A stretch of DNA of 64,000 bases from Magnetospira sp. QH-2 (GCF_000968135.1 NZ_FO538765.1:2616001-2680000), one strand, 5' to 3'. Positions 39,779 to 49,130 are shown, numbered from the stretch's first letter. Numbers and translations are program-made. The notes: a model not told the origin generated them from the letters alone.

Positions 39779-39836
39779 TCGATTCCAATAGGGTCGCGCC
39801 TATCCATCGGGTCTGATTAGACCCGACAGGCGCTAA
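39776..39836. repeat. Half copy of the family-2 structured repeat
   Basis: As reverse complement this matches the first half of the 103-bp unit: TTAGCGC, the GTCGGGTC hairpin and CTATTGGAATCGATCACG. The second hairpin is missing. It lies between the convergent cupin and permease genes and could serve as a hairpin at the transcript ends. Confidence 0.75.
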
Positions 39837-39865
39837 GGGAGCGAGGGTGTTGTTGACGCCTGCCC

Positions 39866-40735
39866 TTACCCTTTGACCGCCCCCGCGGTCATGCCGGTGA
39901 TGATCTGCTTCGAGGCGACGAAGGTGAAGATGATCGGCGGAATGGCCAGCAGCATGCCGGTCGCCATGATCACACCCCAGTTGATGTCATACTCGGTCAG
40001 GGAATTCACAATGGTCACCGGGACCGTGCGCGTGTTGCGATCCAACAACGCATTGGCGATCAGGAACTCGTTCCAGGCGATGCGGAAGGTAAAGATGGAC
40101 GCCGCGGCCAGACCCGGCTTGATCACCGGCAGCACTACCAGGAAGAACACTTGCAAGGCATTGGCGCCATCGATGCGGGCGGCTTCTTCCAATTGGATCG
40201 GGACCTGCACGATGAAGCTTTGCAAAATCCAAATCACGAACGGCAGATTCATGGCCACGTAGACCAGAATGATACCGGCGGTGGTGCCATCCAATTGATA
40301 CTGGAAGGTCCAGATACCGAACACCGGCACCAGCAGCACGGCGGGCGGAACCATGCGCATCATCAAGGTGGTCATGGACATGGTGCCCCGCCCCATGAAG
40401 CGGAAACGGACCAGCGCATAGGCCGCCATGCAGCCAACCACCAGAGTGATACCGGTGGAAACCAGGGCCACGGTCAGCGAGTTCCCCAAGGCCCGTCCGA
40501 AGGTGGGATCGCAGTAGTCCACATGGGCCGGGTCATACCACAGCACATTGCAAAGCACGGTCTCGTAGTTCTGCAAGGTGGGCATGAAGATCAAGGCCGA
40601 GGCATCGCTCATGATGTCCACATTGAGCCGCAAGGAGGTGGTCAGCATCAGGTAGATCGGCCCGATGGACATCAAGATCAGGGCGAGCATCAGGGCATAG
40701 AATGCCGGGTTTTGCCGTTCTGTCGGGTTGCTCAT
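39866..40735 (-). CDS. CUT1 sugar ABC transporter permease (MalG type)
   Basis: This 289-residue permease has six membrane helices and the EAA coupling loop EEAARIDGANALQVFFLVVLPVIKPGL. It is the last gene of the minus-strand operon ATPase - binding protein - permease - permease, 3 bases after its partner. The substrate is inferred to be a sugar or sugar acid from the nearby enzymes. Confidence 0.9.
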   Translation of the reverse strand: MSNPTERQNPAFYALMLALILMSIGPIYLMLTTSLRLNVDIMSDASALIFMPTLQNYETVLCNVLWYDPAHVDYCDPTFGRALGNSLTVALVSTGITLVVGCMAAYALVRFRFMGRGTMSMTTLMMRMVPPAVLLVPVFGIWTFQYQLDGTTAGIILVYVAMNLPFVIWILQSFIVQVPIQLEEAARIDGANALQVFFLVVLPVIKPGLAAASIFTFRIAWNEFLIANALLDRNTRTVPVTIVNSLTEYDINWGVIMATGMLLAIPPIIFTFVASKQIITGMTAGAVKG

Positions 40736-40738
40736 GAT

Positions 40739-41659
40739 CTATCCCTTCTCCGCTTCTTGCCGGACGTTGGCGGCACGGGTTTCAACGACCTTGTTGTAGA
40801 TGAACATGAAGACGGTCAGTGCCAGCAGCAGCAGCAGCAGGAAATTCGACATGGCCGCCGAGACCCCCAGTTCTCGGAATTCCGAGGCTGTTCGGGCGAT
40901 GCGCAGGGACATGATTTCCGTCGACAGCCCGGGACCGCCGTTGGTCATGACCAAGATCACTTCCAGTACCTTGAAGGCGTCGATCAGCCGCAGAAGCGCC
41001 GTGACGACCAACACCGGCATCATCAAGGGTAGCTTGATATAGAGGATCTGTTGCCAGCCCGAGGCCCCATCGATACGCGAAGCCTCCATGGCCGAGGTGG
41101 GCAATGATTGCAAGGCCGCAAGGGCAAGAATGAAGATAAACGGAGTCCATTGCCAGACATCGGCGATGATGATGGAGGTCAGCGCCCAGCCGGAATCCGA
41201 TAGCCAGGGAATGGCCTCAAAGCCCCAACTCTTCAGCGTCTGATTAAAGATACCCACCGAAGGGTGGTACATATAACGCCACATGAGACCGACCACGATG
41301 GGCGCGATCATCATCGGCAGGATAAAAATAGTCCGTAAAACAGAAACGCCGCGAATATTGCGGTCCAGCAACAGGGCCAATCCGACCCCGATCACCATTT
41401 CGGAAATCACCACGATGGATGAGAATTTCAGGGTCACCGTCATGGATTCCCGGAAGCTGGCATCCTGAAGTAAGTTTAAATAATTGCGAAAACCGACCCA
41501 TTCGGCCTCACCGATCCGTTGACTGGGGTTCCAGTCCAGGAAGCTGGCATAGACCATGTAGCCAATGGGATAGAGCAACCCGATGATCATGATCACCGCC
41601 GCCGGGGCGAGGAACATGTAGGGAGTGATACGCTTGACGTTTGCAGCAGCCATATCCAA
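40739..41659 (-). CDS. CUT1 sugar ABC transporter permease (MalF type)
   Basis: This 306-residue permease has six helices; its EAA loop reads MEASRIDGASGWQQILYIKLPLMMPVL. It begins PYMFLAPAAVIMIIGLLYPIGYMVYASF, as expected for the MalF-like partner. The start may be the ATG at 41659 or the one two codons later. It lies 95 bases after the binding-protein gene. Confidence 0.9.
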   Translation of the reverse strand: MDMAAANVKRITPYMFLAPAAVIMIIGLLYPIGYMVYASFLDWNPSQRIGEAEWVGFRNYLNLLQDASFRESMTVTLKFSSIVVISEMVIGVGLALLLDRNIRGVSVLRTIFILPMMIAPIVVGLMWRYMYHPSVGIFNQTLKSWGFEAIPWLSDSGWALTSIIIADVWQWTPFIFILALAALQSLPTSAMEASRIDGASGWQQILYIKLPLMMPVLVVTALLRLIDAFKVLEVILVMTNGGPGLSTEIMSLRIARTASEFRELGVSAAMSNFLLLLLLALTVFMFIYNKVVETRAANVRQEAEKG

Positions 41660-41754
41660 CCGTTCCTATCCGTTCCGTCCAGGTGAGGCGCGGGAGGCCC
41701 CGAAGCCGGAGGGCAGGTCCTTGTGAGACGCCGCCCTCCGCATGGTTCAGGAGA

Positions 41755-43083
41755 TTACTTCCAGCTGTAGTAGCCGGCTTCCTCCATGATCTTCTTGGTG
41801 CGCATGGCGACACCGTCCAACGCTTGCTTAACGTCGAGGTTTTCGGTCAACACCTTGGACAGCGCGGTGCCCAGATCGGCATTGATCTTGCCCCACACGG
41901 GGATGATCGGACGCCAATCCGGATCGGCATGCTTGAGGGCTTCACCGAAGGTCTTCATATGCGGGAACTTGGCATTTACTTCCGCGTCCGCATGGGTCGA
42001 GTAGCGCGACGGGTTGCCACCGGCCAGGGCGACCAGCTTATCGCCGTGCTTGGAAGTGAGCCATTGCATCAGCAAGAAGGCGGCTTCCTTGTTCTGGGCA
42101 TTCTTGGGAATACCGATACCAAAACCACCGGTCTGCGATCCGCGCCGCACGCCCATGGGATGGGGTGCCCAGCCGATCTTGCCAACCACCTTGGACTTCT
42201 TGGGGTCGTTGACCTGTCCGGCAAACACGGTGGAGTCCAGGAACATGGCGGTTTGGCCTTGCAAAAAGGCCGCACCGGCTTCGGCGAAGCCAAAGGTCTG
42301 CGAGCCTTCGGGGCCGCAATCAACGATGGTTTTTAGAGCCTTGGCAGCCTTTACACCGGCTTCGTTGTTGACGATGGGATTCCATTCGTCATCAAAGATG
42401 CGACCACCCAGCGGGGCCAGATGCAGCAAAAAGGCGTGGCTGGCATGGTGGCCGGACGCCGCACGGGAGGACAGGCCACCCATGCCCGGTTCCAGCTTCG
42501 GAATCTTGCAGGCCAGGTCGAGCAATTCGTCGTAGTTGGTCGGAACCTTGAGGCCATGCTTGTCGAAGATATCCTTGCGATAGCCGAGGATCGAGGTTTC
42601 GGAACCATAGGGCACGCCGTATAGGGATCCGGTCGGACCCGGCAGATAGCCTTTTTCACCACCGGCGATACCGATGTTGCCCACATAGCCGTCAATAAGA
42701 TCCTTGGCGTCATATTTGGGATCGGAGAGCTTCGGGTTCATGAAGTAGCGGGCTAGGTTTTCCAACTGGTCGGCATAAACATAGTCGGCCTTGGAAAACA
42801 CAACATAGGCGACCAGATCATAATCACCTTTGCTCTTGGTCAGTTCCAGAGTCTGTTTTTCGCGCATCTTGAGGTATTGGAGAAGATCGACCTCGACTTT
42901 GATGCCCGTCTCTTTGGTGAACTCCGGCAGAACCTTCATCACCGCGTGATAATGCGGGTGAGCCGGGAAATTGACCACCAGGGTTTTGCCCTTGTAGGGC
43001 GCATAGGGATTCGCGAACGCGGCCCCTAATGTCAGCGTCACGGCGGCTGCCGTAAGCGCTACTGTCTTTACCAGATTGAGCAT
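41755..43083 (-). CDS. CUT1 sugar ABC transporter substrate-binding protein
   Basis: This 442-residue extracellular solute-binding protein (family 1) has a signal peptide (hydrophobic 9-23, ending AAFA). GVPYGSETSILGYRKDIFDKHGLKVPTNYDELLDLA is the usual hinge region, and GQTAMFLDSTVFAG and GFGIGIPKNAQNKEAAFLLMQWL are also family landmarks. It lies 50 bases after the ATPase gene. The ligand is not visible from motifs. Confidence 0.9.
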   Translation of the reverse strand: MLNLVKTVALTAAAVTLTLGAAFANPYAPYKGKTLVVNFPAHPHYHAVMKVLPEFTKETGIKVEVDLLQYLKMREKQTLELTKSKGDYDLVAYVVFSKADYVYADQLENLARYFMNPKLSDPKYDAKDLIDGYVGNIGIAGGEKGYLPGPTGSLYGVPYGSETSILGYRKDIFDKHGLKVPTNYDELLDLACKIPKLEPGMGGLSSRAASGHHASHAFLLHLAPLGGRIFDDEWNPIVNNEAGVKAAKALKTIVDCGPEGSQTFGFAEAGAAFLQGQTAMFLDSTVFAGQVNDPKKSKVVGKIGWAPHPMGVRRGSQTGGFGIGIPKNAQNKEAAFLLMQWLTSKHGDKLVALAGGNPSRYSTHADAEVNAKFPHMKTFGEALKHADPDWRPIIPVWGKINADLGTALSKVLTENLDVKQALDGVAMRTKKIMEEAGYYSWK

Positions 43084-43133
43084 TTCTCCATTCCTCCTGT
43101 TTTCAATCCTATCGATGACTTTTTCGTCGGCTG

Positions 43134-44225
43134 TTAGAGCCTGAATTCGGTCTTGTCGTCGAACACCATGATATTCTTGGGATCGACCGAGAAATTCACT
43201 GTCTGGCCGATGTCAAATCGTGCCGAACTGCGCAGTTCCACCAAGAGCTCCTGGGTCCCGCAGAGGGTGACCAGCACCGAATGGGCTCCAAGATACTCGG
43301 CGAGTTTGACGTAAAGAGAGATCTGTATTCCCGCCGCATCGCCTTCCTCGGTCGGCTTCACCGATGACGGTCGAATGCCCAGCGTGACTTTGCGCCCGCT
43401 CGCATGGTCCAGACGTTGCCGCATGGATTGGGAAAGATCCAACAGGAACCCCTCGCCCTGGGCGGCCAGGGTGCCATTGGTCTCGATCAATTCCGCTTCG
43501 AGGAAATTCATTGTCGGGCTGCCGATGAACCCAGCGACGAACTTGTTGGCCGGTTCCTTGAACAAGGTTTCCGCCGAGCCTTCCTGCTGCACCAATCCAT
43601 GGGCCATGACCACGATCCGGTCCCCCAAAGTCATGGCTTCCACCTGGTCATGGGTCACATAGACCATGTTCTTGTCGAGGGTATTGCGCATCTCGGCCAA
43701 CTCGGTGCGCATTTTTGCCCGCAGCTTGGCATCCAGATTGGATAGCGGCTCATCGAACAAAAACGTGGAGGAATCCCGCACCAGGGCGCGGCCCATGGCG
43801 ACACGCTGACGCTGACCGCCGGAAAGCTCGCCCGGCTTGCGGGCCAGCAATTGCTCGATTCCCAGCATGCCTGCGACCCGTGCCACGCGCTCGTCGATGG
43901 TGGCCTTCGCCACCTTTTGCAGGCGCAGGGCAAAGGACATGTTCTTGGCGATGTTCATGTGGGGATAGAGCGCGTAGTCCTGAAACACCATGGCGATGTC
44001 CCGGTCTTTGGGCTCCAGCTTGCTGATTGGTTTATCATCGAACCAGATCTCGCCACTGGTGAGATCTTCCAGCCCCGCCAGCATGCGCAAGGTGGTGGAC
44101 TTTCCGCAGCCGGATGGCCCAACGAGAACGGTGAATTCACCGTCATCGAATTCCAAATCGAACGGGGGAAGGACTTGAACGGGTCCGTAGCTTTTTTCCA
44201 CGGAATCGAAGCGAATTCTCGGCAC
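43134..44225 (-). CDS. CUT1 sugar ABC transporter ATPase (UgpC/MalK type)
   Basis: This 363-residue ATPase has Walker A GPSGCGKST (about 36-44), Q-loop VFQDYALYPHMN, signature LSGGQRQRVAMGRA, Walker B FLFDEPLSNLDA and the switch histidine in VTHDQVEAM. After residue 240 a TOBE/MalK-type regulatory domain follows. It is the first gene of the importer operon; its upstream 345-bp gap carries two LacI-type operators. Confidence 0.93.
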   Translation of the reverse strand: MPRIRFDSVEKSYGPVQVLPPFDLEFDDGEFTVLVGPSGCGKSTTLRMLAGLEDLTSGEIWFDDKPISKLEPKDRDIAMVFQDYALYPHMNIAKNMSFALRLQKVAKATIDERVARVAGMLGIEQLLARKPGELSGGQRQRVAMGRALVRDSSTFLFDEPLSNLDAKLRAKMRTELAEMRNTLDKNMVYVTHDQVEAMTLGDRIVVMAHGLVQQEGSAETLFKEPANKFVAGFIGSPTMNFLEAELIETNGTLAAQGEGFLLDLSQSMRQRLDHASGRKVTLGIRPSSVKPTEEGDAAGIQISLYVKLAEYLGAHSVLVTLCGTQELLVELRSSARFDIGQTVNFSVDPKNIMVFDDKTEFRL

Positions 44226-44308
44226 GATCTTTCTCCACCCAGTTTCAGTCGGTCATTCAGGCCGCTATTTTTGTTTTTGGTTACGGATATACCCTATGCC
44301 AATTCCTA

Positions 44309-44324
44309 ATGATATCGATAACGT
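44309..44324. promoter_or_regulatory. LacI-type operator, site 1 (upstream of importer operon)
   Basis: ATGATATCGATAACGT is close to the palindrome ATGTTATCGATAACAT that is repeated in this region and matches the GntR/LacI-family half-site TTATCG. It lies 84 bases upstream of the ATPase start. The rest of the 44226-44570 gap is AT-rich (44400-44470) with no gene. Confidence 0.65.
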
Positions 44325-44542
44325 ACACCACCTAACTAGGGGATGCAACGATTATGTGACTCCTCGGCTTTCCGCTGCCGCTCACTCTCGCAATCCAATG
44401 CATCAAACACCCCCCTTCATGGAAAAAAAGACAAATAATTCATTGTTAATATTGTTTTTTTTATTTATCTCCAACAGAACCGCGCCGCTGTCCTGGCTCG
44501 AATTAGGCTGATGGCGGAGAATTCACGATCGCCGGAATCAGT

Positions 44543-44558
44543 ATATTAGCGCTAACAT
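44543..44558. promoter_or_regulatory. LacI-type operator, site 2
   Basis: ATATTAGCGCTAACAT is a near-perfect palindrome with the TTAGCG/CGCTAA variant half-site. It is in the same gap as site 1, 234 bases away, a spacing that could allow looping. It lies just after the GarR-like gene's stop. Confidence 0.6.
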
Positions 44559-44570
44559 TTTCACCCGGAT

Positions 44571-45494
44571 TTACGGCAGCTTGTCCGCCTTGCCGGGGGA
44601 AACCTGATGCGGCTCATTGGCTTGCTCATAGGCCAGCAACAACGCGCTATGATCCAACCGCCCTTTCCCCGCCGTGACCAGATCCTCGTATTGTTTCAAA
44701 ACCGTCTGAGTCAGCGGCAAATCGAGGGAAACACTCTTGGCCATGGTGTCGGCCTGGCTCAGATCCTTGACCGAAAACTCCAAGGGGCCGCCAGGCACGA
44801 AATCCCGATCCACCATTTTTTCTCCGTGGATTTCCAGAATGCGGCTTTGACAATAGCCACCGGAGATGGCCTCGCGGACCTTGCCCGCATCCACGCCCAA
44901 CGATGCGGCTAGAATCAGACCTTCCGTTACCGCGCCTATGGTCACATGAACGATGGTCTGATTAACCATCTTGCAGACCTGCCCGGCCCCGTCATCACCC
45001 AGGTGGAACACATTGCCCAGCACTTCGAAGACCGGCCGGGCCTTTTCCAGTTCCGCCAGTGGGCCACCGACCATGATCGACAGGGTTCCCGCCTCGGCTC
45101 CCGAAATACCACCGGAAACCGGGGCATCCAGATGGTGGTCATAGCCGGCCTCGGACAAACGTTTGTGCAGATCAATCGCCAGATCGGGTGCCAGGGAGCT
45201 CATATCGATGAGCAGGGCGTCCTTGGGCGCGTTCGGCGAGACACCGTCGTCACCGAAATACACCATATCGATGACTTTGGCCCCGGCCAGCATGGTGATG
45301 ACCACGTCGGCCTCGGCCACCGCTTCGGCGGCGGACTCGGCGGCCTTGGCCCCCAACGCCACCAGCGGCTTACAGTTTTCGGCATTGGGGTCGCGGATGG
45401 TCAGCGGATATCCGGCCTCCAACAAGCGGCGTGCCATGCGGCTGCCCATCAGGCCAATTCCGATCAAGGTGATTTTCAGGTCACGGGTGGTCAT
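44571..45494 (-). CDS. 2-hydroxy-3-oxopropionate (tartronate semialdehyde) reductase-like
   Basis: This 307-residue beta-hydroxyacid dehydrogenase has the NAD(P) motif LIGIGLMGSRMARRL at the N terminus, DAPVSGGISGAEAGTLSIMVGG (substrate loop) and the catalytic lysine in CKMVNQTIVH. GarR, 3-hydroxyisobutyrate dehydrogenase and related enzymes share this fold. Its neighbour, a hydroxypyruvate-isomerase-like gene, favours GarR: the isomerase gives tartronate semialdehyde and this enzyme reduces it to glycerate. The ATG at 45494 is the family start and overlies the end of the isomerase region by no bases (13-bp gap). Confidence 0.82.
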   Translation of the reverse strand: MTTRDLKITLIGIGLMGSRMARRLLEAGYPLTIRDPNAENCKPLVALGAKAAESAAEAVAEADVVITMLAGAKVIDMVYFGDDGVSPNAPKDALLIDMSSLAPDLAIDLHKRLSEAGYDHHLDAPVSGGISGAEAGTLSIMVGGPLAELEKARPVFEVLGNVFHLGDDGAGQVCKMVNQTIVHVTIGAVTEGLILAASLGVDAGKVREAISGGYCQSRILEIHGEKMVDRDFVPGGPLEFSVKDLSQADTMAKSVSLDLPLTQTVLKQYEDLVTAGKGRLDHSALLLAYEQANEPHQVSPGKADKLP

Positions 45495-45507
45495 CTCTTC
45501 GGTCTCC

Positions 45508-46275
45508 CTACTGATAGGCCTTAAGCCAGCCCAAGCCTTGTTCCATGGTGCCGCGCGGATGGTATTCCGCCCCCACGTAGCCGTCCCAGCCCATGTCATC
45601 AAGGGCCGCTAAAAGGTCCGGATAATTCACTTCGCCCTGATCCGGTTCCCCCCGGTCGGGGACGGCGGCAATCTGGATATGACCGATATGGGGCAGCGTG
45701 GCCCGCAGCCGTTCGATCAGATCGCCTTGCATGACTTGCACATGAAATACATCGAACATCAGTTTCAGGTTGGCGACGCCGACGGCCTTGATGGTCTCCA
45801 AGCCTTTTTCCACATTGCTTAGATGGTAGCCCGGCGCGGCCCGGTGACTCAGCGGTTCAATGACAATGGTCTTGTCATGCTTCGCCGCCTCGGCACAGGC
45901 ATAAGCGAGGTTCCGGCGATAGACCGCCTCGGCTTCGTCGGTGCTGCCGGTCTTGCCCGCCACGGCATTGATGTTGCGACAGCCGATGGCGACCGCATAG
46001 GCGATGGCCTCATCGATGTAGCCCTTGGCCTCGGCCTCACGCCCCGGCATGGCACAGACCCCCAGATCATCGATTCCATTGATCCCCAGGCGGGTGTTGA
46101 TGCCAACCATGGGCAGCCCGGTATCATTCAGAGCCTGATTGACCGAGTCGGTTGAAAAGTCATAGGGCCAATGGCACTCCACGGCCTCGAAACCAGCCCG
46201 CTTGGCCGCTCGGATGGCGTCGGGAAGAGCGATATCCTTCCACAAGAAACCCAGGTTGGCGGAGAAACGCGGCAT
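45508..46275 (-). CDS. Hydroxypyruvate isomerase-like protein (Hyi/OtnI family)
   Basis: This 255-residue TIM-barrel isomerase has FSANLGFLWKDIALPDAIRAAKRAGFEAVE, INAVAGKTGS, the glutamate in VIEPLSHRAAPGYHLSN, FDVFHVQVMQGDL and a late GAEYHP; these carry the metal-binding and catalytic glutamates of the family. It would interconvert hydroxypyruvate and tartronate semialdehyde, or act on a 2-oxo-tetronate as OtnI does. It lies between the reductase and lactonase genes on one transcript (gaps of 13 and 9 bases). Confidence 0.85.
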   Translation of the reverse strand: MPRFSANLGFLWKDIALPDAIRAAKRAGFEAVECHWPYDFSTDSVNQALNDTGLPMVGINTRLGINGIDDLGVCAMPGREAEAKGYIDEAIAYAVAIGCRNINAVAGKTGSTDEAEAVYRRNLAYACAEAAKHDKTIVIEPLSHRAAPGYHLSNVEKGLETIKAVGVANLKLMFDVFHVQVMQGDLIERLRATLPHIGHIQIAAVPDRGEPDQGEVNYPDLLAALDDMGWDGYVGAEYHPRGTMEQGLGWLKAYQ

Positions 46276-46284
46276 ATCCGCCTC

Positions 46285-47412
46285 CTAACAGTTTACAAAG
46301 CGAATGTAGTTGGGCGCCGGAATTTCATAGATCTCGTCGGTCATGGTCAAATCGCCGGTCTCCACGTCCCGGGACAACACCCGAATATGGCCGGAGTCCT
46401 GATTGGCGACGATGACCGCCTTGCCACAGGGCGTGATGGAGAAATGGCGCGGGAACTTGCCGCCCGTGGGTACCAGTCCGGTGCGCTCCAGTTGCCCGTC
46501 TTCCAGCACCTTGAAGATGGCCAAAGAGTTGTCGCCGCGATTGGAGACATAAAGGAACTTGGCATCCGGCGAGAGCTTGATTTCCGAGACGTAGCTGACG
46601 TTTTCCCGGTCATCGACGGTGGATTCATATTGGAACGGGATCAGCCGCGGTTTGACCGCCTCCGGCTCGCTGGCATCCAGGCGCGCGACGCAGACCGTAT
46701 TGAACAATTCGTTGGAAACGTAGCAGATATCCAAAGTCGGATGCATGGCCATATGGCGCGGGCCGGACCCGGCCTCGAAGGGAATATAGGTCTCGCGGGT
46801 CAGTTCCTTCTTGCCCGCGTCATAGCGGTACTGGAACACGGCATTTTCGCCCAGGTCGGGGATGAACACGCGACCGTTCCAAAAGTGGGCACAGTGGGCA
46901 TGCGGTCCGACCTGGCGGTTGCCCCAATGGTCTTCCCGGTCGGTGACCTGGCGCCACTCCCCTTGCGGGCGATAGAACTGTTTGAAGCTCTGACGAATGG
47001 CGCCCAGCTTACCCTCGGCATCCACGTCCACCACATCGACGATGGCATCCCAGTAATTGATGACGATGGCGGCATCTTTTTCAGGTGATAACGCCAGATA
47101 GCAAGTGGATCGGCCCGAGGCCTGGAAGGTATCGTGATAGGTCAGGGTGCCATCGGCATTGACCGTGTAGCGCAATACCGTGCCCTCGTCCTGGATGGTC
47201 TCGACGATGGCATAGAGGGTTTTGCCATCGCTATGTGGGATCATCACCGCCGGATTCAGGGCCTCGGTGGTGGCAGTGAGACTGAGCTTTCCTGCCTTGT
47301 CCAAAGTCATGGCATAGATGCCCTTGCCGGGCACCGGGGCATAGGGCTGATGGGCGAGCGCATCCATATCGCTGTAGCTTCCCACGAGGAGTGCATAATC
47401 TCGGTCCAACAT
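46285..47412 (-). CDS. Lactonase family seven-bladed beta-propeller protein
   Basis: This 375-residue protein of the 6-phosphogluconolactonase-like (PF10282) propeller type shows repeated blades with GKTLYAIVE, RSTCYLALSPEKDAAIVINY, GPHAHCAHFWNGRVFIPDLG, GSGPRHMAMHP, DAKFLYVSNRGDNSLAIF and FPRHFSITPCGKAVIVANQDSG. In a sugar-acid regulon it probably opens a sugar lactone. The ATG at 47412 fits the first blade. It is the first gene of the lactonase-isomerase-reductase run and has a LacI-type site 104 bases upstream. Confidence 0.85.
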   Translation of the reverse strand: MLDRDYALLVGSYSDMDALAHQPYAPVPGKGIYAMTLDKAGKLSLTATTEALNPAVMIPHSDGKTLYAIVETIQDEGTVLRYTVNADGTLTYHDTFQASGRSTCYLALSPEKDAAIVINYWDAIVDVVDVDAEGKLGAIRQSFKQFYRPQGEWRQVTDREDHWGNRQVGPHAHCAHFWNGRVFIPDLGENAVFQYRYDAGKKELTRETYIPFEAGSGPRHMAMHPTLDICYVSNELFNTVCVARLDASEPEAVKPRLIPFQYESTVDDRENVSYVSEIKLSPDAKFLYVSNRGDNSLAIFKVLEDGQLERTGLVPTGGKFPRHFSITPCGKAVIVANQDSGHIRVLSRDVETGDLTMTDEIYEIPAPNYIRFVNC

Positions 47413-47515
47413 GTTTTCAGTCTCCCATATTTCCAAATCTCATCGGAGGTCCTCCGCCCTGTCCTCATCCGGATGACGCGTCACGGCATCTGTCGGCACC
47501 CTGGGCGATATCTGA

Positions 47516-47531
47516 ATGTTATCGCTAACAC
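47516..47531. promoter_or_regulatory. LacI-type operator, site 3 (lactonase operon)
   Basis: ATGTTATCGCTAACAC matches the shared palindrome with one central change. It lies 104 bases upstream of the lactonase start, within a plausible promoter region. Confidence 0.65.
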
Positions 47532-47622
47532 AAAAAAAAGCAAGAGGGAAATCCACCATTGGATCACGAGCCCCGCCGCGGTAGCGCTGTAAGGGGCCAA
47601 ATACCGTGGCCACCAACAAAAA

Positions 47623-47655
47623 AAACCCGAAACGGGTTAGGACCGTTTCGGGTTT
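47623..47655. terminator. Strong hairpin with A-run (possible terminator)
   Basis: A perfect 13-bp stem AAACCCGAAACGG / CCGTTTCGGGTTT has a 7-base loop. On the minus strand it is followed by a run of T (complement of the A-run ending at 47625), so it could end transcription running leftward. No leftward gene lies to its right before the regulator, so its job is unclear; it may insulate the divergent promoters. Confidence 0.5.
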
Positions 47656-47708
47656 GATGCAGGCTGTTGAGGGGGAGGTATTCCAACAAGCCCGTTATTC
47701 ATCCTCAG

Positions 47709-47724
47709 ATGATATCGATAACTA
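47709..47724. promoter_or_regulatory. LacI-type operator, site 4
   Basis: ATGATATCGATAACTA is the same core as site 1 (GATATCGATAAC). It lies between the two divergent transcription units, about 190 bases from site 3 and 240 from site 5. Confidence 0.55.
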
Positions 47725-47950
47725 CCCTCGGAGGCAAGGGATAATTAAAGCGGATACAAATGGTCATTTAAAAAGTGGATCGACCGGCCTGATCCGTGTC
47801 CCGGCGGACAGGCCTGATCCGTGGCTCGGCGGACATGGCCTCTCTTGCCTGCCGATGGCCCCCGGTCTCTCATCGCGCCAGTAACGTTAAGGATAACAAA
47901 AACGCTCCAACCACTCCCATGTTTCCGGAATAACTATCTATGGTATCTAT

Positions 47951-47966
47951 ATGTTATCGATATTTC
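47951..47966. promoter_or_regulatory. LacI-type operator, site 5 (regulator gene)
   Basis: ATGTTATCGATATTTC keeps the left half-site and core but has a weaker right half. It lies about 120 bases upstream of the regulator gene and may mediate autoregulation. Confidence 0.55.
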
Positions 47967-48071
47967 TTGACGCTTCTTGGAAATCGACGCAAAATTTCTC
48001 CAACGCTTTGCTCCAATGCTGGCCTGCCCGGGTCACCCTCTTGAATCTCTCGTTACCGAAGGGACTTCCCC

Positions 48072-49097
48072 TTGACCAAGAAGACGCGTGCACCGACCAT
48101 GGCGGATGTGGCCCGGCGAGCCGGGGTGTCCGCCATGACCGTTTCCCGCGCGCTGAAGGGCAAGGGGGCGGTGACGGCGGAAACCAGCGAACGGATCATG
48201 GCAGCGGTGAACGAGTTGGGCTATGTGCTCGACATGTCCGCCGGGGCCCTGTCATCAAAGCAGACCGGTTTCATCTCCGTTCTCATCCCCTCGGTCAATA
48301 ACTCCAATTTTTCCGAGACCGTGCACGGCATTGCCGAAGTACTCTGCGCCAATGGCAAGCAGTTGCTATTCGGCTATACGGATTATTCCCGTGAGCGCGA
48401 GGAGCAGTTGATCGAAACCATGCTTCAAAGGCGCCCGGAGGGTATTATCGTCACCGGGGGCAACCACACCGACCGTGCCCGGCAACTTCTGGAAAGTGCC
48501 GCCATCCCGGTGATCGAAACCTGGGATCTCCCGGAAAACCCCATCGATCACGTGGTCGGCTTTTCCAACGCCGCCACCATCGAAGACATGATGGCTCGTC
48601 TACTGTTCCGCGGCTATCGCAATATCGCCTTTATCGAAGGGGACTCCGAGGAAGACACGCGCGGACATGACCGACGATTGGGGTATGAACGGGCCGTCCA
48701 AACCTTGGGCCTGGAGCGTGCCCATGTGGTCTCCATGGGAGATCCGCCGATCACGATCGAGCAAGGCGGCCCGGCAGCGGTCCGCTTGCTGGATGAATGG
48801 CCGGAAGTGGATGCGGTGATCTGCGTCTCCGACCTGTCGGCATTTGGCGTGATCATGGAATGCCATCGCCGTGGCTGGTCGGTGCCAGGCCGACTCGCCG
48901 TGGCTGGATTCGGCGATTTCGAGGTCTCCCGCTACACTTGGCCATCCATCACCACTGTCTCGGTGGGCTGCACCGACATCGGTCGCAAGGCGGGGACCTT
49001 GATCCTGGAGGCCATCGAAGGCGGCCGCTCCGGAACGCCCGTACCGAAGCAGACCATCACCATTCACCATTCCATCATCGAACGGGAAAGCACCTGA
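48072..49097 (+). CDS. LacI family repressor, GntR/IdnR-like
   Basis: This 341-residue repressor has a LacI helix-turn-helix at about 10-30 (TMADVARRAGVSAMTVSRAL), the hinge LGYVLDMSAGALSSK and a periplasmic-binding-protein-like effector domain. The N-terminal form resembles GntR/IdnR gluconate-idonate regulators, and the surrounding dehydrogenases and gluconokinase agree. The TTG start at 48072 is preceded by GAAGGGA 8 bases upstream; an ATG at 48099 would cut into the first helix. Matching palindromes lie upstream of this gene and of the flanking operons. Confidence 0.88.
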   Translation: MTKKTRAPTMADVARRAGVSAMTVSRALKGKGAVTAETSERIMAAVNELGYVLDMSAGALSSKQTGFISVLIPSVNNSNFSETVHGIAEVLCANGKQLLFGYTDYSREREEQLIETMLQRRPEGIIVTGGNHTDRARQLLESAAIPVIETWDLPENPIDHVVGFSNAATIEDMMARLLFRGYRNIAFIEGDSEEDTRGHDRRLGYERAVQTLGLERAHVVSMGDPPITIEQGGPAAVRLLDEWPEVDAVICVSDLSAFGVIMECHRRGWSVPGRLAVAGFGDFEVSRYTWPSITTVSVGCTDIGRKAGTLILEAIEGGRSGTPVPKQTITIHHSIIEREST

Positions 49098-49130
49098 TTT
49101 TCGTCGTTGTTATACCAACCTGGGTTGGTA

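Larger units (their letters stand above)
47413..48071. other. Divergent regulatory region, lactonase / LacI regulator
   Basis: This 659-bp region has no convincing gene. It holds three LacI-type sites (47516, 47709, 47951) and a strong hairpin (47623-47655). A 92-codon plus-strand ORF starting at 47606 crosses the hairpin and an operator and has no protein-like features. Confidence 0.65.

Noticed and set aside
47606-47884. A 92-codon plus-strand ORF before the LacI gene
   Set aside because: It spans the hairpin and an operator, has no ribosome site, and its composition is not protein-like.
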